Source: Paragordius varius
Lineage: Eukaryota > Nematomorpha
DNA length: 64,000 nucleotides
Assembly (NCBI GenBank): GCA_964247055.1
Contig: OZ176051.1
Coordinates: 14,012,001-14,076,000 of the forward strand
Direction of reading: 5' to 3'
The stretch's first letter is position 1, and every line of letters starts with the position of its first letter. Under the pieces are notes generated by a model. That model did not search any database and was not told the DNA's origin. It saw nothing but the letters and a program-made list of their open reading frames with translations. Shown here in pieces: positions 24,021-36,512 of the stretch. The position numbers and the translations under genes were made by a program.

Positions 24021-24503
24021 GCATGGCCATCGATCCAAAATAAATTTTCATTACATGACACCATCAGCCGAAATATTTTTGCCAAGCATGGGAAAGCGTT
24101 AGAAACTCTATGTCAAACGAGAGATATCAAATTTAACCCATTCCACAAACTGGTTGAAATTGATGATATTAATACGACAGCATATTTTGAACGCCTGAAT
24201 TGGTCAACTAAAAACTACCCAAAAATAATACCCTTTAAAGTACAGATAATATAATATATAAATCATATGTAACGTTTGATTATTTCGCTATCTTTCAATC
24301 TTTTGATAATAATATCATTTTTTTCATGTGACACCTCCTATGGGTGCTCCAGAACCCTTAAAAAAAGTCCTTTAACCGATTTATGTGTTGAACCCAAAGG
24401 ATATATGTTAGTTGATAAGGAACAGTTTCGCCAAAATATCCCAATGTATTTGCTATCGGCGATTGTGATAATGCTCCCAAAAGCAAAACCGCCGCAGCCG
24501 TCG
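19705..24503 (+). CDS. SQOR: Sulfide:quinone oxidoreductase, fragmented gene (partial)
   Basis: SQOR is a mitochondrial FAD flavoprotein that oxidises H2S and passes electrons to ubiquinone. Exons seen: 19705-19836 (ATG start; FKLVIVGGGAGGISLGSIFS, the FAD-binding glycine loop), 23241-23289 (YDILVIVMDLQLDFHE), 23695-23895 (FTFPEGPIKCAGAAQKIMYL, with the first redox cysteine), 24022-24239, and about 24325-24503 (HVTPPMGAPEPLKKSP, then NVFAIGDCDNAP, the second FAD motif). Junctions 23289/23695 and 23895/24022 are GT-AG and in phase. The ~85 residues after exon 1 and everything after TAAAV, including the second redox cysteine, were not found. Two single-base frame slips fall in a T5 run (24,076-24,080) and a CCC run (24,440-24,442). 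A conserved glycine is Asp in MDLQL. A Helitron-like element and a LINE fragment lie inside or next to it. It may be a decaying gene or one with distant exons plus assembly errors. Confidence 0.75.
19863..19995. mobile_element. Small TA-flanked hairpin MITE
   Basis: The arms carry TAGCGTATGGCATAAAA and its inverse, plus TTAGTCCATA and its inverse, with TA on both sides. It begins 26 bases after the SQOR exon 1 splice donor. Confidence 0.75.
20200..20250. repeat. (TA)n microsatellite
   Basis: About 50 bases of pure TA, abutting the 5' end of the Helitron-like element. Reading frames through it give meaningless Ile-Tyr runs. Confidence 0.95.
20240..22617 (+). mobile_element. Helitron-like non-autonomous element, copy H1
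   Basis: The 5' side begins TTTATAAAAATGG after the TA run. The 3' side ends GACTACGTCACAGCGAAGCA..GGGCCAG. The interior is a degenerate tandem array of a roughly 320-370 bp unit with phrases such as GGGAGCTACCCACGTAAAAC and GGCCTAATTAAGGG. Copies H2 (27,896-32,348) and H3 (47,208-49,932) share the ends and interior. A stem-loop followed by CTAG at the 3' end of H2 fits Helitrons. No Rep/helicase is encoded. Confidence 0.7.
22776..22945. mobile_element. Palindromic TA-flanked MITE, copy 2 (right end lost)
   Basis: Starts TAGTATGAATAAGTATACAT and contains TGCCAAATAGCATATACA and its inverse. The right end stops at TTTCTAGC, where a tRNA-like sequence joins. Confidence 0.7.
22949..23000 (-). 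repeat. tRNA-like 5' half, possible SINE head
   Basis: On the minus strand it reads GGCGTGATGGTTTAGTAGGT, then GGGCGCCGGACTCTAACTCT. There is an A-box-like TGGTTTAGTAGG and a plausible anticodon arm (CCGGA, 7-base loop, TCTGG). No T arm follows, because the sequence runs into the neighbouring MITE. It is not a functional tRNA gene and may be the truncated head of a SINE. Confidence 0.4.
23001..23240. other. No gene seen
   Basis: A+T-rich SQOR intron sequence with no recognised element. The missing SQOR exons were looked for here without success. Confidence 0.5.
23969..24017. repeat. (TA)n microsatellite
   Basis: TA run ending directly at the acceptor (TTTAG) of the SQOR exon at 24,022. Confidence 0.95.
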
Positions 24504-24734
24504 GTATATCATTCATTAAAAAATATATTTTCATTTTTTCTTTTGAGATTTGCAACCGTTTCATTATAATATTTTCAGAAATTAATAAATTACAGTATGC
24601 ACAATAATGTTGCTCAATTCTCACTATTATGGCTAATTGGTAATACAGTAACGTATGATATAAAACAAACTTGTTTCCATAATTGAATAAAATATAATGT
24701 TGTAAGATAAGAAAAATTGTAATTTTAACCATTT

Positions 24735-25500
24735 GTTAAGCCTAAGGATAGGAGGGAGAAGAATTAACAATTTAAGATTCGCAGATGACACGACGCTGAT
24801 CGCAGACAATGTATAAAACTCAAATAATATGATAAGGTTAGTAAGTGAAGAAAGTAAAAGATATGGATTGAACCTTAATCCTGAGAAAACCAAAGTTATT
24901 AGTCTGTTTAGAAACAAACCTAACATAACCATAGAAGACACCCCAGTAGAAGTAGTGAACGAAATCCTATTCTTAGGCTCTCTCAATATCAACGGCTCCT
25001 CCCCGCCAGATATTAAACGCCGCATAGCATAAAGGAAGTCAGCTGCGAACAAATTAAAATGATGGAAAAGGAAAGATATGCCTATGAAAACTAAAATGAG
25101 AGTAATGAAATGCATGGTTTTTCCGGTAGTTAATGCTGCCGAAAGTTAGACATTATTACAGAATGATAAAAAAAGGATTGCATCATTTCAAATGTTAGTT
25201 GGACGGGAATGTTAAATATTGGTCTGACAAGATTAAGAATGAAACAATAAGAAAAAATTAAAAAGAGTCACTTAATGGGAGCTAAAATAAAAAGAAATTT
25301 CACGACATTGGTCACATTTAAAAAGTACATCTATTGGAAAGGATTTAATTTTTGGGAAAGTTGAAGGAAAAAGAAAAAAGGAAAAAAGGAAGACCGATGT
25401 TAAGATGGCTGGACACTGTAAAGGTAGATGTATAAGGGAAATGAAAGAAATAGCTTGGGAAAGAGCTGGTCATTTTATTTCAAGAAATTACCCAACTACC
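24735..25500 (+). pseudogene. RTE-clade LINE fragment
   Basis: Encodes INNLRFADDTTLIADN, the reverse transcriptase catalytic FADD box, then SEESKRYGLNLNPEKTKV and EILFLGSLNINGSS, followed by remnants of the C-terminal region. 5'-truncated, with stops and frame changes. It differs from the LINE at 13,540-16,790 and lies just after the last recognisable SQOR exon. Confidence 0.75.
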
Positions 25501-25527
25501 TACCATAACCTACCTGCCTAAGAAAAA

Positions 25528-25571
<44 letters not shown>

Positions 25572-25599
25572 TGAAAAAAAATTTTATCAAAATATTTTT

Positions 25600-26672
25600 T
25601 TTATGAGACAGCCTATGACCATCGTATTCATAAGTAAAATTTTTTATTTGTTTACGACATAGTTTATCAAATATTGAGAGTAAATAAAATCGAAATCGGA
25701 CAAAATGTAAAAATTAGGGGATAATTAAGGATAGTTCGAAAAATAATGATAAAAGTTGAGATTTTATGGTTAATTAACGTTTTAAATATTTTCTATATAT
25801 AATTAGCCTAAAATTATATAGTTAGGGTTTTTATAAAATCTCGGTTCAAAAGATGACGTTTTTCTTTTTAACACACTTAACAAAATATTATTTATGAAAC
25901 TCTATTAAAATATTGTATTAATTATTTACCAGCTTAACTTTGTATTAAATTGTTAACATTCATATTTTATTTAGTAAACAAACTTATGTATCAAAATAAA
26001 ACTAAAAAATTTTGTTTTATATTTTTTCCTTTTTTGTCATTTTAATTTTTAAATTTCATATAAGAGATAATTATTAAAATTAATAAAAAATAAAATTTAC
26101 AACCAAAAATCCACACATATCCCAGCAAAAATAATATGTGTTAAACAAACGTTTTACAGATATTTCTAAGGGTTGTTGGTTGTTTCACTACTTTTAAATT
26201 CTATATTGCAATAATATACTTTATAGTTCCCACTCATGTAAGATTTCAAAATAAAACATAATATAAATTTATACACTCATAAACCAGATGAAAAAAATAA
26301 TATATAAAAACAATATTTATAAGTTTTATTTTGATATATAAGTTGTTTTGGAATAAAATATGAATGTTAAGATTTTAATAGTAAATGATTGAAATAAATA
26401 TTTTAATATAATTTTATCAAAAAAAATTTGTGTTTTAAAAGAAAAACGGCATCCTGAGATTTTATAGAAACCCTAACTTGATTTTAGGCAAATATCTAGA
26501 TGAAATGATAATTAACCAATACTCAACTTTTATCATTATTTTTCGAATTATCTTTAATATTTATTTTCACTTTTTGCCCGATTTCAATTTTCTTTTAATA
26601 TTTTAAAAACTAGGTCGTCAACAAATTAAAATTTTTGCGGTATATAGATAATAAACTACCTCATGAATATCC
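25600..26672. mobile_element. Element with ~270-bp terminal inverted repeats
   Basis: The left arm (about 25,600-25,880) carries CATAGTTTATCAAATATT, GAAAAATAATGATAAAAGTT and GGGTTTTTATAAAATCTC. The right arm (about 26,430-26,672) carries their inverses. No coding capacity in the ~550-bp middle. Looks like a foldback-type non-autonomous element. Confidence 0.65.
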
Positions 26673-26990
26673 CAGCAAAAATATTATGTGTTAAACAAAC
26701 GTTTTACAGATATTTCTAAGGGTTGTTGATTGTTTCACTACTTTTAAATCCTATATTGCAATAATATACTTTATAGTTCCCACTCATGTAAGATTTCAAA
26801 ATAAAACATAATATAAATTTATACACTCATAAACCAGATGAAAAAAATAAAAAATAAAAACAATATTTTTTAGTTTTATTTTGATATATAAGTTGTTTTG
26901 GAATAAAGTATGAATGTTAAGATTTTAATAGTAAATAATTGAAATTTTAATATAGTTTAATAAAAAAAATTTTGTGTTTTAAAAGATATC
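26667..26990. repeat. Direct repeat of the element's interior
   Basis: From TCCCAGCAAAAATATTATGT to TTTTGTGTTTTAAAAGAT this matches about 26,117-26,440 with few differences. It lies just outside the right arm, so it is a duplicated internal block or the edge of a second, overlapping element. Confidence 0.75.
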
Positions 26991-27682
26991 ATAAAACATG
27001 GTACTTTTGGTTTTAAGCTTTGCAAATATTAAGAATATTTACACTTTTGCGCCATATGAAAAAATTGAGAAATTTGCGGAAATCATGCTACATAAAATAT
27101 TTTGAAAGCTAGTGATTCATTTCAAAATAATATATGATATATATATATATATTATAATATATATGATATACAATGTATAAAAGACTATATAAAAGTTCTC
27201 ATTTTAACCCCCTTTTAAATAGGTTACCCGAGGTTTCGCGCAATGAACCTTTTTTTGAAAAAGCATATTTTAAAAATTTAATTTACAAAATTTTGAATAA
27301 CCGTATCTTATTCAGTTCAAAACCTAATTGAAACATTAACACATTAAGATATTATAAATACTCATTTTCTATACAGTTCTACTAGGTTAAACATTCTTAT
27401 TAGCTTAGATTTTGGATTGGATGAAAATTTGATTTCTTCTGACTTATTATTTTTATAAACAATCTTAGCCACGGTTAATGCATTCTGAATCTGTTAAACT
27501 CAACCCCAATTATATAATAGAGAGTCATTTCTTGTGATTAAAATGATCAATGCCTATATCCTTAATAAATAATTAGAAGTTAAATATATCTCAAATATTT
27601 TGTTCACATATTAATAATCTAATTTTTAAATAAATGTAATTTAATATTAAGAGCGAATAAAATTAATTCATATTGTCTGTTG
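26991..27682. other. No gene seen
   Basis: A+T-rich DNA with a TA-rich patch near 27,133-27,172. No open frame resembles a known protein. Confidence 0.5.
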
Positions 27683-27895
27683 CAGGGCTTCTTAAACTAT
27701 TGGTCACGACCCCATTTGGGGTCGCGTAAAATTATGGAGTCGCGAATGATAAAAATACAATTTTACAAATAATGTTTAAATTTTAAAATTATTGTTCTAA
27801 AGTAAAATAACAACCATCGTAGAAAAAAATATATCATAAAATCTTCTGGTTCGGAAAGACTGTGTATACCAGCATTTCTATTCCGATAATTATAA

Positions 27896-30800
27896 TCTAT
27901 AAATTTATAAAAATGGGAATGCTGGCTTTGTGATCGGTTTTGGAAAACCGGTAGGCCCATTCAAATCCAAATGTCAAAAAAATATAATCATTAATGAATG
28001 CCCCGACAATAGCTTCGCCCTTTTTTGAATTAGGCCCACATTTCGGGCCCACCCCGTGTAAAAAACGGATTTTTTTGAAAACACAAGTCCACAAAAATCG
28101 GGTCTTTAAGACAATATTCCGGAAAACGTGTTGATCTATTTCAAATATGATTTTTTTACGTGTTTTCGATTGCGCCGAACATACTCGGCTTACTTTTTTA
28201 ATTTAGGCTCTCTTTTTACCCGCTCCCTCCGTAATGCCATTTTTAAAAAAAAACTAAATAATTTTTTTCCCAGGGTATAAGACCGTTATAATTCAATGAG
28301 GACTCCAGGTATTCCCTGTTAAAAGGCAAAAATTTTAGACCCATGTTCAAGTAAGTATTACTTACGTCATGCTTATATTTTTGAATAAATATCATATATT
28401 CATTTAAGTCTGCTAGTAGACTTATTAAAATTTTAAAAATATTGCAAATTTTTGAATTCTGTAAATTGGAGGATGGAAAGTAGTGTATTTAATATATAAT
28501 ATATAGGTTTGAGCCTAAATATTTTGGCATTAAAAGGGGTTTACACAACCCCTCTTAAAAAATTGATAAATCCTAAAACATGCATGCAAACAAAGTTTTC
28601 TAGATGATATATGTACGCCATTTATCGAACTATATTTTTTAGATTTATTTGAGTCTGGAAATTCAAATATTTGCATACTTTGTGAAATTTAAAAATCTAT
28701 CCAGTTTTTGAATCCTTTAAATTGGAGGATAAAATATCATGTATATATAACTAATTATTTATAGGTTTTAGAGATTAATCTCTTAAACATCTTTGTTACA
28801 AAAAATATATCTGGAACAGAATTAAAAAATATAATGGTTTTTTTTTTAATTTTGGCAATTTTTTAGCGTAATTTATGGTCTTTAAGATATTACAAAAACA
28901 TTTTTTATATATAATTCGATGATGCTTAACATTTCTATCACCTCAAAATTTTGATTAGCTTTTGCTTTAAACGGGTAAATATTTAGGGTCTAAAATGTGA
29001 CTTTTGGAGTCTACGCTTAAAATTGTAAACTTCATTTTGGTTTAAAGTTTAGTTCATAAGTTAATGAATCTTTTAAAGGGAAGTATTTAACTTTCACTAA
29101 AAAATTTATAATTTTGCCTAATTTGCAACTTTTCGATAAGGAACAACTACAAAATTGGATTTAACTCTAAATTATTCCTTACACCTAAAACCAAAAGCAC
29201 CATGATATTCCTAATATGCAATATATTTAATTCATCATGATATTTTTATAGCCTCCAATTTTGTGCACTGTGGATTGAAATGATTTGACGCTTGCAAGGT
29301 GGAAAGATATAGTAAATTCCAAATATTATATATTTATTGTCAATAAATATATTTTTATGCATCTAATAGTAAAAATTTTATAAAAATCCAATAAAATGGG
29401 TAGATTCTTCAATGCTTCATCCTCAAAATGCAAAAAGTTCGCAGATATTTCAATCGCCATGACATCAAAGTCTAAAAAATATAGTTAAATCAATTGCACA
29501 CCTTCTAAAAAACTTTAAATTTTACATGTGTGTTCCAGATATTTTTTAAGCAGTTTAGATAACTAAGATGTGTAATAGATCGATGTTTATAAAACCAAAT
29601 TATTTGTTATATATACAGATTTTCTGTCCTCCAATTTAAAGAATTCAAAAACTGGGTATATTTTTTACTTCACAAAGATGCAAATATTTCGATTTCCATA
29701 ACTCAAATAAATATAATTCGATAAAATGCGTACCTATTTATTCTAAAAAACTTTGGATTTTGCATGCATGTTTTAGGATTTATCTATTTTTTAAGAGGGG
29801 TTGTGTAACCCCTTTTAATGCCAAAGGGTTGAAGCAACATTACTCAAACCTATCTATTATTTGTTAAATATACTTTACTTTCTATCCTCCAATTTACAGA
29901 ATTTAAAAATTCGCAATATTTTTAAAGTTATGCCACTTAGAAATTTTAGGTCTACAAGGAGCAGACTTATGATAAATATTAGATATTTATTCAAAAATAT
30001 TAATGTGACCAGATATTTTGAACTTGAACGCAGTACAAAATTAAAACATACTTTGCCTGTTTTTACACCCGCGTGGTATGCACAGTTTCCACAAATCTCC
30101 AGATGAATGATAGGAAAATGTCAGGATTATCATGATGCTTTTTAACATTTGCGAGTTAAAGAAAATATTTTGACATTTGTGGCAGGTGCTTTGTATAAAA
30201 TTGTCATGCGCAATTTTTCATATTTTTTGGTTAAAGCTAAATGCTTTATTTCAAAAATATCACTGCAACATAACATAAACTACATATAAAAAGCAATATT
30301 TTTCAAAAATTTTAAATTTTTAGATGTGGGCTCTAAAAGTCCCAAAGGCTTTTAAATGGACTGTTCTAAGCAAAAATTCCGACATTGTGCAATTTTTAAT
30401 ATATACTAAATTTTGATATCAACCAAATATATATTTAAAGAGCTTATAAAAATTTAATTTTAGCAAAATTTTATGAAGCGTACTTATTATTTTAAGCATG
30501 ATGCAAACGATATAAACGGTTAAAATGTTACAACATTTTTTATAGATAATTATGCTAATTCTCAATCATTTTGATAAATTATTCGTTCATTATTTATGTT
30601 AAATAAAAATTGTTTTTTTTACAAAAATTCACAAAATTTGCAAGAACAAACCTTTAAATTAAAATTTTTAGCCTATAGCAATGTTCAACATCATGTTATT
30701 TGGAAGGGATTTATTATTTAAAGCGTTATACCGTTTCCATCATGCTTCAAAATCGTTAAAGTACGCTTCAACAAAATATCTCAAATTTGTTCATAAAAAA

Positions 30801-32348
30801 ATAAGAAAACTAATAAAAATTAAAATTTAGGAAAAAAATTAAGTAATATATCACCTCCCACCTAATGAGTATAGAAACGTAAAAACTCATAATTTAATAC
30901 AAAAAGGTTATTTTGAATATGCCATATATAAATTTAATATAATATGTTACGGGGTTAACAATTTTCTATGTAATTTTCCGTTTGATAATTATAACAAAAA
31001 AAACTTGCTAAACATCAAACATTTATTAAAATATTATAAATTAATTTTGTAAATTTTAATTCAGACACCTCTTTTTGCGGAAGCCCTAAGTGAAAGAGCT
31101 ATTAGCTACGGTGTCCGAGATTTATAGTTTCGCCACTGCGCGAAAGGCTGCAATCCTAAGTTTTATATATGATTCAAGCAGAAAAGTTAATATTAACCAA
31201 TTAAAAATAGGTCATCTTAGTTTTTTACCGCAAAAACCATTCTTTTACAAATTATGGTTATTTTAACTTAGGGTATAATATTATATTCTAAAATAATTTT
31301 TTTAAATAAATAAAAGATATTAGTATATTATTAAAAATTATTAATTTCAAAAAGCAGTACAAAAGTGGGCGCAGTACTGGCGCAGTTTTTTTCTGAAAAC
31401 ACAGTGCTGTGCTGCGAAAAACAGCCAATATGGTCACATTAAAAAATATAAGCATAAGGACGTAAGCATAACGATTAAGCATAAGGACTTAAGCATAAGG
31501 ACATAAGTAGCACTTACTTGAACATGGGTCTTGGTCTTGTGTTTTTTAATATTGGCTGCAGGTTAAACAGATAGCCGCTAAAACTGCGCCACTATATAGA
31601 AATTGCGTTGTTTTGGAGCTATTTACATATATGAGGCCATATGAGCTCATTAAAAGTTTGAAATATTACCCATAACTAGTTAAAAATTAAGGTGGGGCTT
31701 TTCCGTTAATTTGGGACCTTTATGCCCTAAAGATACGCCATCATATAACGATTATATAGTGTTGAGGTATTTTTTCGAATAACCCAAGAGGCGATGGTAT
31801 CAAAGATGATTCCAAATATTTGCCCTATAAAAGCAAAGAATTTAACTTAGCGCTTTTTCGATATAGGTCTATGGGTGGGGGTCTACCGGTTTACAACTGA
31901 GACGCCATACAAAATGGCGTTGTTTTGGAGCTACTTTTCAAAAAAAACTTAAGAAGCAATACATGTTCAGTTAAACAAATTTCCGGCGAATTTGTATACT
32001 ATTATTCTTTTCTTTAAAAAGGGACCACAGATGATTTATTTTTCATATCCCTTGATCCCAGCTGTGCGAACACAATTTCAAAATAGAACTTTTAACCATA
32101 ATTTCATAAAACGAAAATCTTAAAATAAGTCCATTTGAAAAACTTTAATATGGGACAGTTAAATATGGTTAATTTCGAGTAAACAATATTTGAGCCTATG
32201 CAAAAACCCGTAAAAGAATAATAAAAGACTTTCTTTTTATTGAATATGTTTAATATTTTTTTATGTCCATTACCTCTATTTATTGCAAATTATTAAGAAT
32301 AATTATCGGTGAGACTACGTCACAGAGAAGCGTGACAGGGCCAGCTAG
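27896..32348 (+). mobile_element. Helitron-like non-autonomous element, copy H2
   Basis: It starts TCTATAAATTTATAAAAATG after an A and ends GGGCCAGCTAG before a T, with the hairpin-forming GTCACAGAGAAGCGTGAC upstream of the end. This agrees with Helitron rules (5' TC, 3' CTRR, A|T target, no duplication). Its body is interrupted by a 3.2-kb inverted-repeat element. Confidence 0.7.
28337..31531. mobile_element. 3.2-kb inverted-repeat element nested in H2
   Basis: The ends AGACCCATGTTCAAGTAAGT and ACTTACTTGAACATGGGTCT are exact inverses. The interior holds further long inverted segments: about 28,420-28,780 against 29,580-29,930 share the phrase TCCTCCAATTTA and the block ACACAACCCCTCTTAAAAAA, inverted as TTTTTTAAGAGGGGTTGTGT. 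No coding region was recognised. A related fragment lies near 60,380-60,520. No clear target duplication. Confidence 0.7.
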
Positions 32349-32576
32349 TATCTTGATAAATTTACTATGAATCACAAAATGTTTTAGAAATTTATAAAAA
32401 ATGTAGATTTATCTTTGTCAATCTCTTAAAACCGAAATAATTTTGATTTATATTATCAACAAAATTAAGTGTTATTTCGAAGAAACTATTATTTTTCTTT
32501 TATAATTGTTGGGGTCGTTAAGAAACTCGCAATCATAAATGAGGTCGGGCACTACAAAAGTTTAAGAAGCCCTGGT

Positions 32577-34015
32577 CTATTGTCATTATAAAACATTTCT
32601 CAGTCTTAAAAACTTTCCCCGTCAGTCGAAACAATTTCCCAATCAAACCAAACTTTTTCCCAGTTAATCGAAACGTTTTCTCAAACAATCGAAACGGTTT
32701 ACTTTGTAATAATAAATATTAAAATAAGATATAAAAATATTATCATGTTTAATCTGAATCAAACATGATATTATTTTATTGACAATGCATTATTAACTCC
32801 AATATGGCGCAACTATTAAATAATTTTATAAATAATATTTTTAATGTCAAATCTATTTTCAGAAATTTAAACTCCAAACATTTCATGTAATTCAAAATTG
32901 AATATTTGTTGGCCTGGTTCATCCTTTTTCTGCTCATAAACCTTAGTTATAAATGGCGTGTTTAATAAATAATGTTAACGAAATTTCCCTAACCAAATCT
33001 TATAAGTAATTATCACATTTGCATAAGGAGAGAAAACAGGATGAACAATTACAAAAACAAATATAATTTGAGTTAATTTAGCTAGGAAACACCTAAACTA
33101 ATTTAAAATAATGTGAAAAATTGAAAGGAGAATCAGAAATGTTTAAAAAATAAAATGTTTGAGGTTATAATCGAGGTATAAATGGATTAAAGGTAAAACA
33201 ATATGATTTAATAAGATTAAAACCTTTAATAGTTGCGCAATATTGGAGTTAAAAATAAAAAATTGCAATAATGATTTTACTAAAAACTTGTTTAACACTT
33301 CGATTCAAATTGGAATATCTAAAAACCCCAGACTAAGAAAAACTACTGAAGGAAACGGTCCCATTTTAAAATTTTGCTTCTATCCTAATAATAATTAAAT
33401 AAATCCAAAATATCTAATTAAAATTTTTTTTGAAAAAAAAGTTCCATGTCAAACTACTTCGACGCCATTTTTATTTATAAATTTTTTGCAAAAATATAGT
33501 CTTCATTTAATTCTAAGGGTAAAATTAAAGTTATTTTTTAAATTACATTTAACATTGATAGAAATAGAAAAAGCGGTTTATTTTGTAATATAATTCAATT
33601 ATACCATTGCACACATGTCACATTGACTATATTTTTACCTTTCGGTTTTAGCTTAAAATAAGTAATATAAAGTATTTTTGAATAAAATTTATTATAAATT
33701 TCGGTTTATTACTGTTATATAAGTGCAAAATTTTGCCATGGTTTCAATTCCTTCCATATTTTTAAATAATTTTATTTTAAACAAGCCTGGGGTATTTAAC
33801 TACCCCAATTTTAATAGAACGACCAAAATGAATGTGTTGTATCCATGTGTTAATTCTTATAATGATCAAAGTTAATTTTATATTTTGATTATTAATATAA
33901 AAAATAAAACCGTTTTTAATGAATGGGAAAATGCTTTTATTATATTGGAAAATGTTTCAATTGTATGGGAAAACGTATACTGGAAAAATGTTTTTTTAGG
34001 CTTGGAAATGGTATA
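32577..34015. mobile_element. Possible inverted-repeat element with tandem subterminal repeats
   Basis: At 32,590-32,705 a unit like TTTCCCAATCAATCGAAAC recurs about five times. At 33,920-34,010 the inverse occurs (TTTCAATTGTATGGGAAAA and variants). The interior is non-coding and shares a short segment (GACGCCATTTT region) with 53,106-53,170. Ends and target site are unclear. Confidence 0.45.
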
Positions 34016-36512
34016 CTATTAGAAGCTATTTGTAAAAATGTGGAAATTTGATGTTTACTTTACTAAATAAACATTAACATTATATGTTTTTAAAAATTAA
34101 ATAACCTTGGATATGATATATTTACAATAACAGTTTTATCTAAATGTATGGCAAGCAGGTAATAAGATGAATATTTGTTATTCACCATCATTTTTTGGGC
34201 AATAAAGCTTAGTTTTTCATTAAATTTTTGATACATTCATGATATGCAAATAAAATGACAACAACATAAAAATAAGCTCCAAATATATCCTTGTATGTTG
34301 CAAAAGAATGTAAATATTAACATATCATCCATCAATATTTTTTAGCAATATTATTTTTTGGGATAACTTTATTTAAATAATCCAATCGCTACTGATTTAA
34401 AAAATAAAATTAATGATAGATATACAAACAGTTGCCGAAAATCGAAGGATAAAAAAGGCATCAAGCTTCGCATGGTGTTTTTGATTTTGGGGTTTCGAGT
34501 TAAATCGCACATTATTTTAACAAAATTATTTTGTAAAATTTTAAAACTTCTTTCAAAAAATTGCATTTAAACATAGCAAAATTTATATTTAAAAACAAAA
34601 CGATATATTTGAAAGTATAAATTTTAGGTATAGATTCCAAATATCTCCAACTTGGGATATGTTAAATATAAAAGGCAAATAGCGCGATAGATTATTGAAA
34701 TAAATTAATAAAGCCCACTATATAATGTGGATATCAGCTGATTCAGCAGTCTGAAAAAAGGTATCGTGCGCCTATCACCGTTTTATTAATAAGTAAAGCT
34801 TTTACACGACATTTGTAGCGCAAAAAATACTTTTTGCGTCAAAATATTTAATTTACAAAAACAACTCTTTTTATGCGGCTCCATGTACCCCATAAAAAGA
34901 GTTCGAATGTATATTAAACTGTAAAATTGATTAATATTAATTTTGGCTGACATATTTAACCATTGCTTTTTTTTTATAAAAACAAAACATAAAGAGTAAA
35001 TTTTCATCACACCCAAAATTACATTTTATGCTAATAGCTAAAATTCAATTGCACATCCCATCACCTGGTGTATTTTTTTTATTTTACCGCGCTCTATTCT
35101 AGAACAAAATCTAATAATGTTTAACAAAATTATAATATAAAAAATGAACACCAACTATTAATTTTTGCTAAATTATTGTAAATGTATTGCTGTAAAAATG
35201 TGTTTTCAAGTATATCTGATAGTTATATTTTTTGTAATGCGCAATTATTAGTATCATTTAATTTTATTTCGTTTGGCTAAGGTAATGTTTAAATAATAAA
35301 AATTGGATCAAACAGGTATAAACACTACACAAAATTGTATAACACAAGCCGTAAGGGATTCATTTTTTACTTCATTAATTTGTCTTAAAATTTTTATTTT
35401 AAAGTAAATCAATTTATATTCCATGAATTATTTAAAATAAATTTCTTAAAGTAACATACCTGCATTAGTAATGGCTTCTCCTATACTATATTACCTTTAA
35501 ATATGCTATTCTTCAAAATACTTTTAGAACGATTAGCCACTGTTTCTGTGAATCTTGCGCTGTTTCTGAGTTCGAACTCTGGCACACCAACTGATCACAA
35601 TGTAAGAGTCTGAAGCTCTGCCATTTTATTAAAATGATTTAATATCACAAAAGGTGCAAAAATGAAAACAATAAATAAATTAGAGAATCAAAATTTTTTT
35701 CGACTGAAGGCGCCATTTATTGTGCTACTATTCTCTGAAAATGGTATAAGTCTTTTACCATTATGCTGGCTTATTAACATTATTTTTGGTGAATTTAATA
35801 GAGTGGAGTGTGTTATACCGCAATTTTTGTCTGGAAATAGGAAAAACTGTATTATTTTAGCATATCGTTGTTTTTACCCATATACTAATGTACTGTCAAT
35901 TGACCAACAATGTTCATACTGTGTATTCCAAAAATAATATACCATATAGAAAATTGAGTTATTCATGGTGTTAATGATGGTTAAAAACTATTTGAGTCGT
36001 ATGGTAATTTATTTTTGTTTTAGTAAAAGCTGATTTTTAATTTTTAATTCATTATATTAAATTTTTGTTAATACATTGCAATCAGAATAAAATCATAGGG
36101 GTTAAAACACAATAATTTATTTATTATCTGGTAGAGTGCTCAATACTTGCATCATTTAACAATTTACATCGATTTTAATTTACGTATATATTTTTCTGCT
36201 TACCCAGGGTTGCTAATAAACCAATTTATATTACATTTGATAATATTTTTCCCTTACACTCCTATCACCATATCACCCAGAAACATAGTCAAATAATGTA
36301 AGTCTATTTATTAAATAAATAAACATATATAAAAAAATTTTTTCTATCATAACAAGCGAATTTTTTATTCAGATGTTTGTTTGATTATTATCGTTTCCTT
36401 TACAAATAAAACTGGTTGCGCATTTGTCACATCAAATTTTTACATCAGTTATAAAAGGGTTGTTTTTTATTAATATTATTTATTTTTTACATTTCATTTC
36501 CAAAAAAATAAT
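34016..36512. other. No gene seen; upstream region of M13 copy B
   Basis: A+T-rich DNA. An open frame of 91 codons at 35,662-35,937 has no recognisable family and weak coding character. A sequence near 35,560-35,600 with GAGTTCGAACTCTGGC resembles a tRNA B box but has no tRNA fold around it. The promoter of the M13-like gene should lie near 36,400-36,500. No clear motif stands out. Confidence 0.5.

Larger units (their letters stand above)
27683..32574. mobile_element. hAT-type MITE hosting a nested Helitron-like element
   Basis: Ends are CAGGGCTTCTTAAACT and AGTTTAAGAAGCCCTG, followed inward by GACCCCATTTGGGGTCG-like sequence, as in hAT elements. The flanks are GTCTGTTG (27,675-27,682) and GTCTATTG (32,575-32,582), an 8-bp target duplication with one difference. 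Without the insert the element is about 440 bp. Confidence 0.8.

Noticed and set aside
28337-31531. Considered as a Polinton/Maverick-like element because of its long inverted repeats and AG start
   Set aside because: No polymerase, integrase or capsid-like coding sequence is visible and no 6-bp target duplication is seen. It is better left as an unclassified non-autonomous element.
35545-35600. Possible tRNA B box (GAGTTCGAACTC)
   Set aside because: The surrounding bases do not fold into acceptor, D or anticodon arms, and the motif is a palindrome that can occur by chance.
35662-35937. 91-codon open frame upstream of M13 copy B
   Set aside because: No resemblance to a known family, no conserved counterpart, and typical of chance open frames in this composition.
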